A stretch of DNA of 64,000 nt. Origin: Trichosporon coremiiforme (taxonomy: Eukaryota; Basidiomycota; Tremellomycetes; Trichosporonales; Trichosporonaceae). The position numbers were made by a program, and so were the translations under genes. Location: the NCBI GenBank assembly GCA_039545355.1, contig BCJJ01000005.1, positions 309,008 to 373,007 of the forward strand, written 5' to 3'. The notes beneath the pieces are model-generated. The model had not been told where the DNA came from and searched no databases. It saw nothing but the letters and a program-made list of their open reading frames with translations. Positions 1-10,362 of this stretch are shown in pieces. Position 1 is the first letter of the stretch. Each line of letters starts with the position of its first letter.

Positions 1-645
1 GCTCTGCAGCTCCATTTGTCCGAGCTGCCAAGCATTCCTTTCGGCTCTACGCGGAGTTTCTAGGCATAAAGAGTACCGTTGCATGAGTTATGGATCAGAA
101 CATGAGCCACGGCGAGGTTGACGATGACGGGACCGTGCGCATCCGTTCGACTTAACCTGTGACCCTAGTTTACAAGGCGGACTCATTTTGACATATGCTC
201 AACTCAGCTGAGAGTATCCCTAGACTCGGCTCCGAAGCCACGAGTGCCATCGCACCGCCTGCGCCGACCCTTCTGTTACATCCGTCACGCCGTCGTACTC
301 GATCTCGCCGACAGCGGCATAGAATGGGAGCACAGCAGCCGGGGGCGCCGGCGAGCCCCGAAGCCCTTCGGTCATTGAGAGCATCGCTTAGTCGATCCGC
401 AACGGATTCTCCGCAGCGGTGCTTTGTCTTACCTCTCTTGAATTCAGCGGGTCCGCCCTGTGTCGGTTTATTCCGGGAGTCTTGGCTGTGGGGATCCGTA
501 ACGCATTCATCTCCGAACTGACTTTCAAATCAACTTTGGACAAATATATAATGCACTGACTTTAGTACTGATCGACTTCATCCCAACTCGCTTCCTTCAC
601 CCCCCCATCACAAACTACCTCCTCAGCGAACTTACTACGACCATC
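1..645. other. left-edge non-coding sequence and lectin promoter
   Basis: No convincing coding region is seen. An ATG-started frame at 195-521 has arginine/serine-rich composition and no recognisable domain. The segment just before 646 is pyrimidine-rich, ending in a CA-rich leader, and looks like the promoter and short 5' leader of the lectin gene that starts at 646. Confidence 0.4.
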
Positions 646-1197
646 ATGCTGTTCTCTCCTCTCGTCGCGCTCACCGCTCTCTTCGCTGCCGCCCCGGCGT
701 CCGCAGACGACGTCACGATCAACCGCTCGATCCAGCTCAAGTGCTCCAACTTCTGCCTGGACAACACGGACGGTCGGCTCGAGGATGGAAACAGGCTGCA
801 GATCTACGACTGCTGGAACGAGGACAAGGACCAGAAGTGGGTCTGGGAGCAGGTGGAGGTGTACAACGACATCCCGCTGTATCACATTCGTCTTGACGGC
901 ACGGATAAGTGTGTCGCGTTCAAGCGTCCGAGTAAGTAAGCGCCGAGAGGCGCGGTCGACGACGAGAAGAGGGTGTCGCTGACCCGCGCAGAGAAGGGCT
1001 CGGCCTCCGGCGCACCCGTTGTGCTCGCCGCTTGCGACTCGGACCTCATGACCTACTACACCAAGTGGCGCTGGGACAACAACTGGATCTGCTCGGGCCT
1101 CGGCCGCTGCCTGGGCGTGCAGGCTCAGGAGCCCGTCAACGGAGCCACTCTCGGCATGACCACTACTGCCAACTCTGATTGGGTCACTCCCAAGTAA
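646..1197 (+). CDS. secreted ricin-B-type lectin-like protein
   Basis: Two exons, 646-931 and 992-1197, give a 163-aa protein. The intron (932-991) has a GTAAGT donor and a CTGAC branch before CAG; both exon ends keep phase. Residues 1 to about 20 form a signal peptide (hydrophobic run ending in APASA), so the protein should be secreted. The mature part has the ricin-B (beta-trefoil) pattern: a C-x3-C-L-D segment, a QIYDCW strand and a DQKWVW segment matching the Q-x-W signature, then a second cysteine-rich half with CSGLGRCLG. The length fits one beta-trefoil unit. The likely role is binding of extracellular carbohydrate; the ligand cannot be told. No catalytic domain is attached. A broken relative lies at 15820-16534 on the other strand. 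Confidence 0.75.
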
Positions 1198-1467
1198 GCC
1201 GAGCCTCCAGCTCCTCTTGGGTACCTTGCCCACCACGCTCATGACCGATACGTCCCCACTTAAGCAATGTGCATTCATCTCTAGTAGCTGTAGTCGAAAC
1301 GCCCAGTGTCCATAGCCTGGGTCGATGCAAGCAGTAAACCATGAAACCAGCAGACTCGGAGCAATTCCTGGCGGATGACTCTCGAGTCGTAGACATCCCT
1401 CCCACTGTCGTCGCCAACCTGCACAGCGATCTGCGCTCCCTCTCACAGGGTCGGCATCACCCCGTGC
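1198..1467. other. intergenic, lectin 3' side
   Basis: This is the 3' flank of the lectin gene. No gene is recognisable on either strand. It continues into the box A/box B region described next. Confidence 0.4.
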
Positions 1468-1541
1468 GGAATCGAACCCACGTCATTCGTAGCACTTTCG
1501 TGAGCGGGAGCAAAGTCACGTGCGTCGCTTCCTTTGGGCCA
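1468..1541 (-). other. tRNA-like box A/box B pair upstream of the TFIIIC gene
   Basis: Read on the minus strand, 1541-1531 is TGGCCCAAAGG, a full match to the Pol III box A consensus TRGYNNARNNG, and 1478-1468 is GGTTCGATTCC, a full match to the box B consensus GGTTCGANTCC. Order and spacing fit a tRNA gene with an intron or long variable arm. CCGTGC just 5' of box A is complementary to GCACGG just 3' of box B. A normal cloverleaf does not close: the T-arm 3' strand is about four bases short and no good anticodon loop is visible. It is therefore either a degraded tRNA gene or a stand-alone TFIIIC site. It lies about 130 bp upstream of the TFIIIC gene start, on the opposite strand. Confidence 0.4.
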
Positions 1542-1667
1542 GGCACGGTTCACAACTTTAGAGGTCCCACCAACAATTAGTGCTTAACGGCGCAGATCCA
1601 CCCTCGACGCTACGCAACCAACCTTCGACCATCGCCAACCAGCTCCTGCGGACGCGCTCATGCGACC

Positions 1668-4600
1668 ATGAGGATCCACGAGCTGCTCGAGGCATGCCTC
1701 GAATACATTGTCTGCGACGGTGTGCTAGGTGAGTGCACTCCCGAAGAGCACGACGAGAGGAAAGGTGCCGCTGTCCTTCCTCAAAAATCCCCCACGCACC
1801 GGCCCGCATAGGGTTCGAACCTCATCTTCCATCCTTATCCTTATCGCGGGTGGAGGCAGCGATGTCATCATTGTTGTTTTTGTAGCCAGGTCCGGCGCAG
1901 CGGACACGGATGTAGGGGCTTTCGCAGTGTGGATGGGAGCGGTGTGTTGCTTGTCGTGTCTTTGCCGCTCGTTGGAACTTCGCCCCCCTAGGTTCGCCCA
2001 GCTGACGCCCTCCAGGTTCAGACCCTGTCCTCCTTCGTGCCCATATCCAGAAACTCGACCCGGCCATTGACGACTACTACTTCGCGCACCTATGGCAGCT
2101 GCTCGTGCGCAAGCCCAACGTCGAGGTCGTCGTCGCCGAAGATGAGGAGGCAGGCGACCTCCGCCCCGTCGGGGAAGACGACGAGCTCCCCGCTCGCAAC
2201 CTCGCCGGCCTCCTGCTAAAGTACCCTCGCGTGCGCGTCAGGGGGTCCGACGATGAGATCTATTATCGCCTGACCGGTTCGCGCAAACGAGTGAGTTGGC
2301 CTGATGACTCGCATGCTAACTCTTGCGCAGATAACAAAGATCACGCCGATGATCTTCAACTTCCTCCAGATCGCGGCGCGCAGCCGCGCGGCAGGCATGA
2401 GTGCCGTCGAACTCGGCCCGCTCTTCGGATGTAACCAGAAGAGTGTGTTCCACTACATGAAGGTCCTGATCCAGCTCGGATTGTGTGCCAAGGTGCCCGC
2501 GTCGCTGAACGGCTCCTCAACGAGTCTGCTCGTGTACCGCCGCTTCCTGGAACAAAACCCACAGTACCGTGCGCACCAGCGTCTCGACGACGTAGACGTT
2601 AAGAACGAGGCGGACGGTGGGGAAGACGGTTCAGCGCCGCCAGAAGCTGGCGTCGACGGCCAGTCGCTCGGGTTTGACTTCCAGCCCTTCTCGGAGGCAG
2701 AGCTCGCCGCAGGTCACATCCCCAAGGAGCGCCTGCTCAAGGTCCTCGAGAGCCCGGGGCTGAGGAACCATCTCCTCGGTAATCACAACTTGCTTCAAGT
2801 TCTCGGATGGCCAGCCGACGACTGGCTCACACGGCATCGCAGGCAACTGCAGCGCCACATCGCGACGCTCGTCAACGACGACATTGTGGAGTACGTCGAC
2901 GTCGGCAACGCGCAGAGAGCGTGTCTCCGCCTGACGAAATACAATCCCGACTTCAAGCCCAAGGAGAAGGACGACGCCGATGACATAGAGGAAGTTAATG
3001 AGGTCCTTTTGAACAGTAAGCTAGTCGAACGCGGTTTTCCAGCTGACCTCCAGTCGACGACTACGCACAGCCATATCGGTACCAAGGCACGGCGAAAATG
3101 CTCCAGCCAGTCGAGGGCCAGTTCAACTACCAGCTGCAGGAGGCGAGGGACCAGGGCGCCACGCTCGCTGAGCTCTCTGACCGCGTGTCCGGCATCTTCA
3201 AGCGCACGCTCGAGTTCTACGTGAACCGCCAGGACCAGATCTACCTCCCGGCTCACCTCCGCCACCGCGCCATCCGCCTCGTCATGGAATCTGCACACCG
3301 CGAGCGAAGATTGCGATGCTACAATAACGATGGTTACATCGAGCTCATGGCCAGACTCGGTGCCCCGCTCCCTGATGTGCAGATGTCCACTGGCTCTGGT
3401 GGGTTCGCGGATACGTCCGAGCGGCAGTTCGCCGAGACTCCTGCGTCCTTCATCTCGGAGATGGAAGCACTCGCCGCCAACGTCGTTCCTGTCGGCGGCG
3501 GTGGTGGTGGGAAGAAGGGCCGCCCGTCTCTCAGTTCCACGCCACGCAGGTTCGGCCGCCCCCCGAAGGGCAGAACACCGAAGGAGAAGAAGACGCCCAA
3601 GGAGAAGACGCCCAAGACCAAGGTGAACAAGTACGAGAACACGGTGCAGAAGCGCGGCCGCCCGCGCAAGTATGTCATCATCGTAAACCCCGACGGCACT
3701 CGTAACAGGAATGTCGTCGGCAACCTCCCAACATCACCGGACTACCCCGAGGTCCTTATCTACCTCAAGGACCTCGACCTTCTCGTGCCTGCGCCTCCTT
3801 CCTACGACGGTGTCGGCGTGCCTCCCACTGTGACCCAGGCGGAGATCGACCAGGGGAAGTCTACGGACTTCTACCGTCAATACGCGCCTCCGCGCCCCAA
3901 CGGACACATGTACAAGGGCGGCAAGAAGAAAACACCGAGAAAGACGCCCAGCAAGAAGAACGCTGGCGAGGAGGAGGAAGATGACGAGCCAGAAGCGGTG
4001 GAAGGCGCTGTCGACCCCGACGAGACAGTTGCCGCGGCCGAGATTGCTGCCGCTGAAGTCCTCGCTACCGAGATTGCTAAGGAGGAAGCGGGCAAGAATG
4101 CCGGCGGTGACTTCGAAGGCGAGGAAGAGGTGGAAGACGAGGAGGTAGAGCGGGAGATCGACTCGCTCACACCGGCTGCGCAGAGCGGAGAGACCACCGA
4201 CGGCGAGCTCGCCCCACCAGCAAAGCGAAGGCGTGTCCGCTCATCGTTGGCGAATGAGATCCTATCTGATGACGAGGAGATCGCTGCTGCCACTCAAGAA
4301 ACGGAGGCGCTGGCTGCCGGGCCCTCTGCACCAGAGGATGCGCCCGCGCCGACACCAACACGCAAGACGCCGGCTCGTGGACGGAAGCGCACTAATGTCG
4401 ACCTCCTGTCTGCTCCGTCAACGCCCATCGACACTCCCACGAAGCGCCCGCGGCGTGGCCGCTCTGCTAAGGAGCCGGAGCCGGTGCCAGCCGCTGAGCC
4501 CGGGCCTACAGCATCAGCTGAACTTGAGCAACCCGTTGAGCCCGTCACTGCCGAAACTGCTCCCGAGGAGCTCACAGAAGAGGTCGCTGCCACGGTCGAG

Positions 4601-7600
4601 GCAATTGAACCGACTCCTGCTCCATCGATCTCACAGACGCCCGGCCCTAGGAAGACGTGGGCTGTCGGGAACCCGTCAGAGCCGGAAGAGTCGATGAGAA
4701 CTGAGCCTGAGACGCAAGCGACGCCATTATCACAGGGCGATAGCCAGATCGACGAGATCATGACTGAGGGCTCGCGCCAAGCTACGGCCGATTTCGAAGA
4801 CGAGGACGAGCCTCTTGCCGCTATCGAGGAGAAGAAGCCGTACACGAGGAGCCGCGGCCCGCGTGTCGACGTCTCCGTCTTCCGTCGCACGAACGAGATC
4901 TTCCAGTGTCTGTCCGATATGGGCGGTATCTCGACCGACCAGCGTCTGCACCACGAGATCGGCCCTTGGGCGCAGAAGTGGGCGGGAACAGACCACCCGA
5001 ACGCGCCCGCCGTTGCCAGTGGCATGGACCGCAAAGTTTTCAAGCGTATTCTGAACCGCCTGATCGAGGACGGGCGTGCGAAGATGCGTGTTGCGACTAT
5101 GCCGACGTCGACGGGACGCTGGGTGCGCCAGAGCGTCGTTTACCTCGCCGACACGCCCGAGGACACCGTCCAGGACTTCGTGCGCAAGCTCATGGCCGCG
5201 CCACTGCCTGGCGTCACGCAGGCGTCGGCTGGACGCAACAAGCCGGCGATTGAGTACTCGGCTTTCAAGCGTCGCCCTCCTACGCAGGTCAAGAAGTCCG
5301 AGTCTGAGGATCCCGGTCGTCCCCTCAGCATGCGCGAGCGCCTGCTCACTGATAGTACGGTGGTGGGCTCGATGTACAACTACCAGTTCGGGCGCTGCGT
5401 GCGGACTAGGTCTCTGCACCAGAGTCTCGTCGAGGCTTTTGCCGCGCACCCGGAGGCGGACTCGGTCGTGTCTACCTCGCCGCGCGTGTTCGCCTTACCG
5501 TTTCTCTTCGAGTACATTCGCATCAAAGACTTCTTCCACATTGTCCAGCATCGCGAGTACGACGAGGTGCTGTACGAGTGGCTGCAGGACCCGGCGAACC
5601 TGGAGCTCCGCATCAACGAGCTTCCCGAGGACATTGCTGCGCGCTGCAACGTCGGAAGCAAGACGAGCACGAGCTCGAAGCAGCTGATCCGCACACTGCT
5701 CGGCACGCTCGACTTCCTCAACATTGTGATGCCGCTCCAGGTCACGGACGAGGCATCGGCGACCGTCAAGCTGGAAGGCACGTCGCGCGATCACCCGCAA
5801 TACTTCAAGCATCACGACGACATCAACTCGACGACGTACTTCATGCTGTACGACGTGGCGCCGGTCTGGCATGTTGCGGATCCCTCTTTGTCGCTCGTCG
5901 GTTTCATGCCCGCCGCCACGTCCGAGGACATGGAGCCGCTCTGGGACGCCATCAGGTCCGCCTCGATCGACTCCATCCAGCCACACGTCCAGCGTATGCC
6001 GAAGATGCCTTCGTTCCCCTTTGCGCCCCAGGTGCACGGTGTGCTGATGGGCACGTACAAGGAAATTGACATGTGCAAGACGCTCCGCTCCAGGGTGCAC
6101 TGGAAAGACGATGTCCGCGTCAACATCGAGCAGGCAAGGGTCCTCCGTGCAGAGAGGATCAAGGGCAAGACTCATACCGACGAGGAGCTCACCCAGCTTG
6201 CGCACGATCTGTGCCTGAGGAAGGAGGACCTGGTGAACATGTTGGTTCGCAAGGAGAAGGCGCGCGTTCCGCCCCGAGGCGCGCCGCCCAGAGAACGAAG
6301 TGGCAAGGAGACGTACCGCAACGAGGATGAGCGTGACGCCATTCGCGAGGAACTCGCTCAGCGCATTAAGGCCGCGCGCGAGGTGTTTAACGAGCGCCTG
6401 GCGACTGCTGCTGAGCGAGCCGGTGTCGAGCTCACCGACGAGGTCCAAAAGTACGTGGCGGCGAACCGCCCCATGAGCCACCTCGGCGCCATGGTCTCCG
6501 AGGAGGACCTCATGGCCGTCATCTACTCGTACCAGCGCCACAAGCAGGGTGTCCTTCCCTCGCGCCGCAACAAGCTCACTGCACGCAGTGCGCGTCCCTC
6601 TGTTCCCCGGCCTGACAGAGCTCGCAAATCCAGCAGTCTTCGTAAGCTTCCACCCGTTTGCAGTTTAACTGACATCACAGGTGACTCGTCGTCCAGCAAG
6701 ATCCGCCGTCACCGCCACAACTGGTCGCGTGACGAGGAGGAGCTGTTCTTCGACGCGGAGGCAGTCATCCGCGCGCGCTGCAAGGGCACGACGAACCGCG
6801 GCCGCTTAGCGATGAACCAGCTCTTCCCCGACCTTGGCGACCAAGTCATGCGCAACAAGCTGAAGAAGCTTCTCGACATCCCCGGTCGCTCGGCATATTT
6901 TGACCGCCTCGTCGATACGTTCCACGACCTCTGGGTCGAGCATCGTGGCACTGCCGCCCTGCCTGACCCGAACCCGACCAGCCACATCGAGTTCGACCTG
7001 AAGCGGCATGTCACATTCATGCGCCAGCACGTCAACAAGCACTTACTCCGCTTGCCGACCTCGGCGCAGACGGCGGTCAAAGAGCAGCCGATTCAGGATC
7101 TGCCCAACAACGTGTCCGAGATTACGGAGAAGTACTCGTGGGAGTACCTGAAGCACACGAACACGAGCTTCGACCTCGTGCTCGACACGGCGGCGCTCGC
7201 AGAGGAGACCCGCCTCCACAACATCGCCCTCGGCTCCATTGTCGAGGGTGCACGGGAAGACGTCAAGCCTGACATCAACATCACGTCTGGCCGCCGCTCC
7301 GGTGTCATCCGTTCGGTGATCAAGGTAAGCTTGAAGAGCAGCGTAATCCCAGCTGACAGCAAGATGATTGTGGGCTCTCCCTCAGAGACATACGACATGA
7401 ACCACGCGTCGGGCATCCTGTCCTGGCCGCGCGAGGAGTACGAACTGATCATGTCGTCTATGGTCAACGACGGCATCCTCTTAAGGTCGAATGTCGGCCA
7501 GCGCACGCCGGGGCGCATGTACGGCTTCCACGCCAGCTGGCTTACCGCTTCAGAGGGCTCGCTCCCGCCCGAAATTGATGCCGAGGTGACGAAGGCGATC

Positions 7601-8528
7601 AAGCGCTTCGACGAGGCCGAGGACCGCGCCGTCACCTGGCCGCTGCTCGGCAACAGCGGTGACCTTGCCGCCGTCATGTCGCTCGTCTCAAACCACGAGC
7701 TAGACTTTGACCTCGACGACTGCGAGTTCCCCACGCTGAAGCAGAGTAGGCTTATGTACAACACCAGGGCTTTGAGTGAGTAGCTAGGTTGCTGGCTTGA
7801 GTGAGCTGACATCAGACGACGACGCGTTCGAGTTTGACTTCACCGTCACCTGCCCCGAGGAGACCCCGCGAAAGTGGACGCCTCCGCCCGCCATGGCACC
7901 CAGGGAAGCCCCCAAGCCGCGCCCGTGGGCTGGTGACCTTTCCGCCAAGCCGTGGGTCGCCGAGCGCATCGTCAAGGCTGTCGAGTCCGCTGGGGCAAAC
8001 GGCATCCAGCGCGGCGACCTGCAGGCACAGACTGGGATCACGCTCGAGGACGTCGACGCATCTCTGGCGGCGCTCGCTGTCGAGGAGACGCCCCGCATCT
8101 TCTGGGCGGGATACGACAACGCGCGCCTCGTGTCCTCTCAGCACTGGGACCAGTGGAGTGTGGACCTCGCCGACCGCTCTCACGACGACAAGGAGCCGCA
8201 GGCGGAGGCGGTGCGCGTCGCGCCGCGCCGCTGGGTCGACATCTGGGGGAATAACGTTCCCGCCGAGTGGGAGCGGGCCGTCAAGCTCGTCGTCGCGCAC
8301 CTCGTCACGCGCCCGGGCATCACGGAGCACAGCCTCATGGCGCGCGTCAGCGGGGCGCTCGACCGGCTCGAGACGTGCGACGTGCTCCAGTTCCTCGTCG
8401 ACAGCCAGCTCGCGACCCGCGCCTATAGCACGGACGTGGACCGCCCACTGCCGCCCGCACACGCGACTGATGTGAATGAGACCAAGGGAGTCGTGTGGCA
8501 GGTCACGGACAAGCTGTGGTCCCGCTGA
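1668..8528 (+). CDS. TFC3: TFIIIC B-block binding subunit (Tfc3/tau138-like)
   Basis: Six exons, 1668-1728, 2016-2290, 2331-3015, 3054-6641, 6681-7775 and 7816-8528, sum to 6417 nt and a 2138-aa protein; phases agree at each junction. The start was chosen because ATG at 1668 joins in phase to exon 2; an upstream ATG at 1661 stops at once. Residues about 113-190 form the winged-helix B-block domain (GLFGCNQKSVFHYMKVL-like recognition helix region). Residues about 490-550 carry AT-hook-like motifs (RFGRPPKG, KRGRPRKY), followed by a long acidic, low-complexity linker and a second folded half with further winged-helix-like segments. The family subunit contacts box B of tRNA genes within the six-subunit TFIIIC complex, in the nucleus, and starts Pol III assembly. 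The 39-nt intron at 6642-6680 is a multiple of three, so retention would be silent. The first intron is 287 nt and holds a box B-like site. Confidence 0.85.
1811..1821 (-). promoter_or_regulatory. box B-like sequence in TFIIIC gene intron 1
   Basis: The minus strand reads GGTTCGAACCC, one base from the strict box B consensus and a form used by real tRNA genes; the core is palindromic. No box A at tRNA spacing and no T-arm stem were found, so this is not a tRNA gene. It lies in intron 1 (1729-2015) of the gene for the protein that binds box B. Confidence 0.35.
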
Positions 8529-8833
8529 GCTCGTAGCTCAAACGCAGTTGGACCGCCAAGCTATGCAAGCTAGCCTATTGTAGTTATTGTAAATTATGTT
8601 AATAGTGTGCAGCCTGTGCTGGTTTCATGTTAGCTCTGAAGTATGAGGCATGTGTTTCTGGTTTGAATGGATGGCGACATGTCGTGAGTCTCGTCGGAAG
8701 GAATGCAACGCGTGGGATGGATGAGACGTAGAAGAGGAAGGACGAAATAGGGGGATCGGTGCCTGAAATTTACGCCACGGACCGAGCTCGTGGTCCAGCG
8801 TACATACGTCGGCGCTCACGGGGCACGCCGAAA

Positions 8834-8900
8834 CCAGCCAGAAACAGCCAGAAACAAGCCAAGCAAACAGCCAAGGAATAGCCAAGCAACAGCCAAGCAC
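8834..8900 (+). repeat. AGCCA direct repeats
   Basis: Six or more copies of AGCCA occur in 67 bases with short A-rich spacers, first as CAGCCAGAAA units and then as AGCCAAGCAA-type units. They sit about 40 bases upstream of a TATA-like patch, so they could be clustered activator sites for the transporter gene. Confidence 0.55.
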
Positions 8901-9432
8901 CGCCTGCTGCGCCATTTGGCCCATATTAAATAGGGCTCGGACCCTGCCTCTCCTCCGTGTGTCCCAGTGAGGGTTAGTGCGTCTCTGATTCTTGGAATCG
9001 GTGCCTGTGCCGAGTGTTCGTGCAGCGTGCATCGAAGCTTCGGAGCAGAATGGGGTGGATGGGGAGATCAGAGGATTCAGAGGGAGTCGAGCCGGGCCGG
9101 TGCGCGCCGGGGCATGGTTCCTTATGTATGCCAACAAAAAATAACAGACGCAGCATCGCCCCCTTGTCCCCGGATCTGGCTCAATCTCATTTTCGGCATT
9201 TACCCCGGGCCCTCTTGCCCTCTCTCTTGCCCTCTCGCGCTCTTGCCCTCTCGCCCTTGCCTTCTCTCACACAGAGCTCGCGCCCGTCAACAATCCAAGG
9301 GGAACAACTGTGTTGAGACCGTTCCTCTCTCTCTCACACACACACTGAACTTTCAACTGCGAACGCTGTACTGCACCCCCCACAGGTTCCATCACCGGCA
9401 ATCACGCCAAACCTTCTTTGTCTCGTGTTCTT

Positions 9433-9469
9433 CCCCCCCCCCCCCCCCCCCCCCCCCCCTCTCTCTCTG
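9433..9469 (+). repeat. 37-base poly-C tract
   Basis: An uninterrupted run of 37 cytosines followed by CT repeats. It is the longest homopolymer in the window. Its true length may be uncertain because such runs are error-prone in sequencing. Confidence 0.9.
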
Positions 9470-9607
9470 CCTTCTGGCACCCACTTCGCCCACAAGTTAC
9501 AGTTCACTGTTCGGTCGCTGCTGCGTTCACACTGTAGAGTTCACCCAGTCCACGAGTTGGTTCCTCCAGATCCCCAAGGTCTGTACCGACGTACCTTGAC
9601 ACCGACC

Positions 9608-9625
9608 ATGGGCATCGCACGCTAG
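9608..9625 (+). promoter_or_regulatory. candidate uORF in the transporter leader
   Basis: ATG GGC ATC GCA CGC TAG encodes only five residues. The ATG has a strong context (ACCATGG). If the transporter mRNA starts upstream of this point, this uORF could limit translation of the main ORF at 10363. The transcript start is not known. Confidence 0.3.
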
Positions 9626-10362
9626 CGGCAGCAGGCGAACCGATCTCTCTTATCAATCCACCTAGTTTCCCCCTCCCCCCACCTTCTTCCATCAACGAGC
9701 AACAACAATCGGCCACACACTTCGGCCAACAACCTGCACTGCACGCAGCGTTCACGACGTCGCTCGGCCTTGTGCACAAGGAGTACACCCTTCCGGGCCG
9801 CATTGCGTACATCATCAGCTGCCAGCTGATCACGCCAAGGCGGCCAAAGCCGTTCGCATAGCTCCAGGTCTCGACGACTCGAACTTTAGCTTAAGCTTCC
9901 TGCAAGCTCTCCTAGTGTGACTAGGCTGTTGCTTGTCTCACGGCGCATCACACAGCGCAACACGTGCTGCTGTCGGTCCGGGTCCCACGGTCATTTCCGC
10001 ACCCGGCGCACAGCGAGACAGCGATCAACCACCCCCTTACTCCTCTATCTCTACTGCGCACCTAGCCCACTTGGGAAGGAGTGGTAGACTCGGCACATCC
10101 CAGTCGGCACGCTTGGAACGATTAGAGCGAGTGCACTTCCGCGGACGGCTCTGCGCCAGTTGTGTTGGTTCCCAGAACTAGCAAACCTGGAGGATGGGCT
10201 TGGGTCGATCTTAACGTGAGCCCTCTGTTCGCCCGTTCCTCAAGTTTAGACTCTGCGAGCCCTTCCTGCCTCGAGCTCCCACCAGGAGCTACAAGATATA
10301 ATTAAACACGCCCAGACACCACCCTCTCCATCACCTCTCCACACACAATTTGAGAGCACGAC

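Larger units (their letters stand above)
8529..10362. other. 1.8 kb non-coding region upstream of the sugar transporter
   Basis: No gene is recognised. It holds the 3' flank of the TFIIIC gene, direct AGCCA repeats (8834-8900), an AT-rich TATA-like patch near 8931-8938, pyrimidine repeats of a CTTGCCCTCTC type at about 9205-9262, a CT/CA stretch at 9325-9345, a 37-base poly-C run and several short upstream ORFs. The arrangement suggests a promoter near 8.9 kb and a long 5' leader, possibly spliced, for the transporter gene at 10363. That is inference. Confidence 0.45.

Noticed and set aside
436..451. short match to the start of large-subunit rRNA (ITS2/LSU border)
   Set aside because: Only about 13 of 15 bases agree and the flanks do not continue as rRNA.
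195..521. 108-codon frame at the left edge
   Set aside because: Arg/Ser-rich, no recognisable domain and no conserved pattern.
562..1446. 294-codon minus-strand frame across the lectin gene
   Set aside because: It is antisense to the lectin exons, valine/arginine-rich as expected of a shadow frame, and has no family features.
7325..7359. possible 35-nt intron in the TFIIIC gene (GTAAGC to CTGACAG)
   Set aside because: Removing it shifts the frame away from the clear downstream coding sequence, while leaving it keeps the frame open and the total divisible by three.
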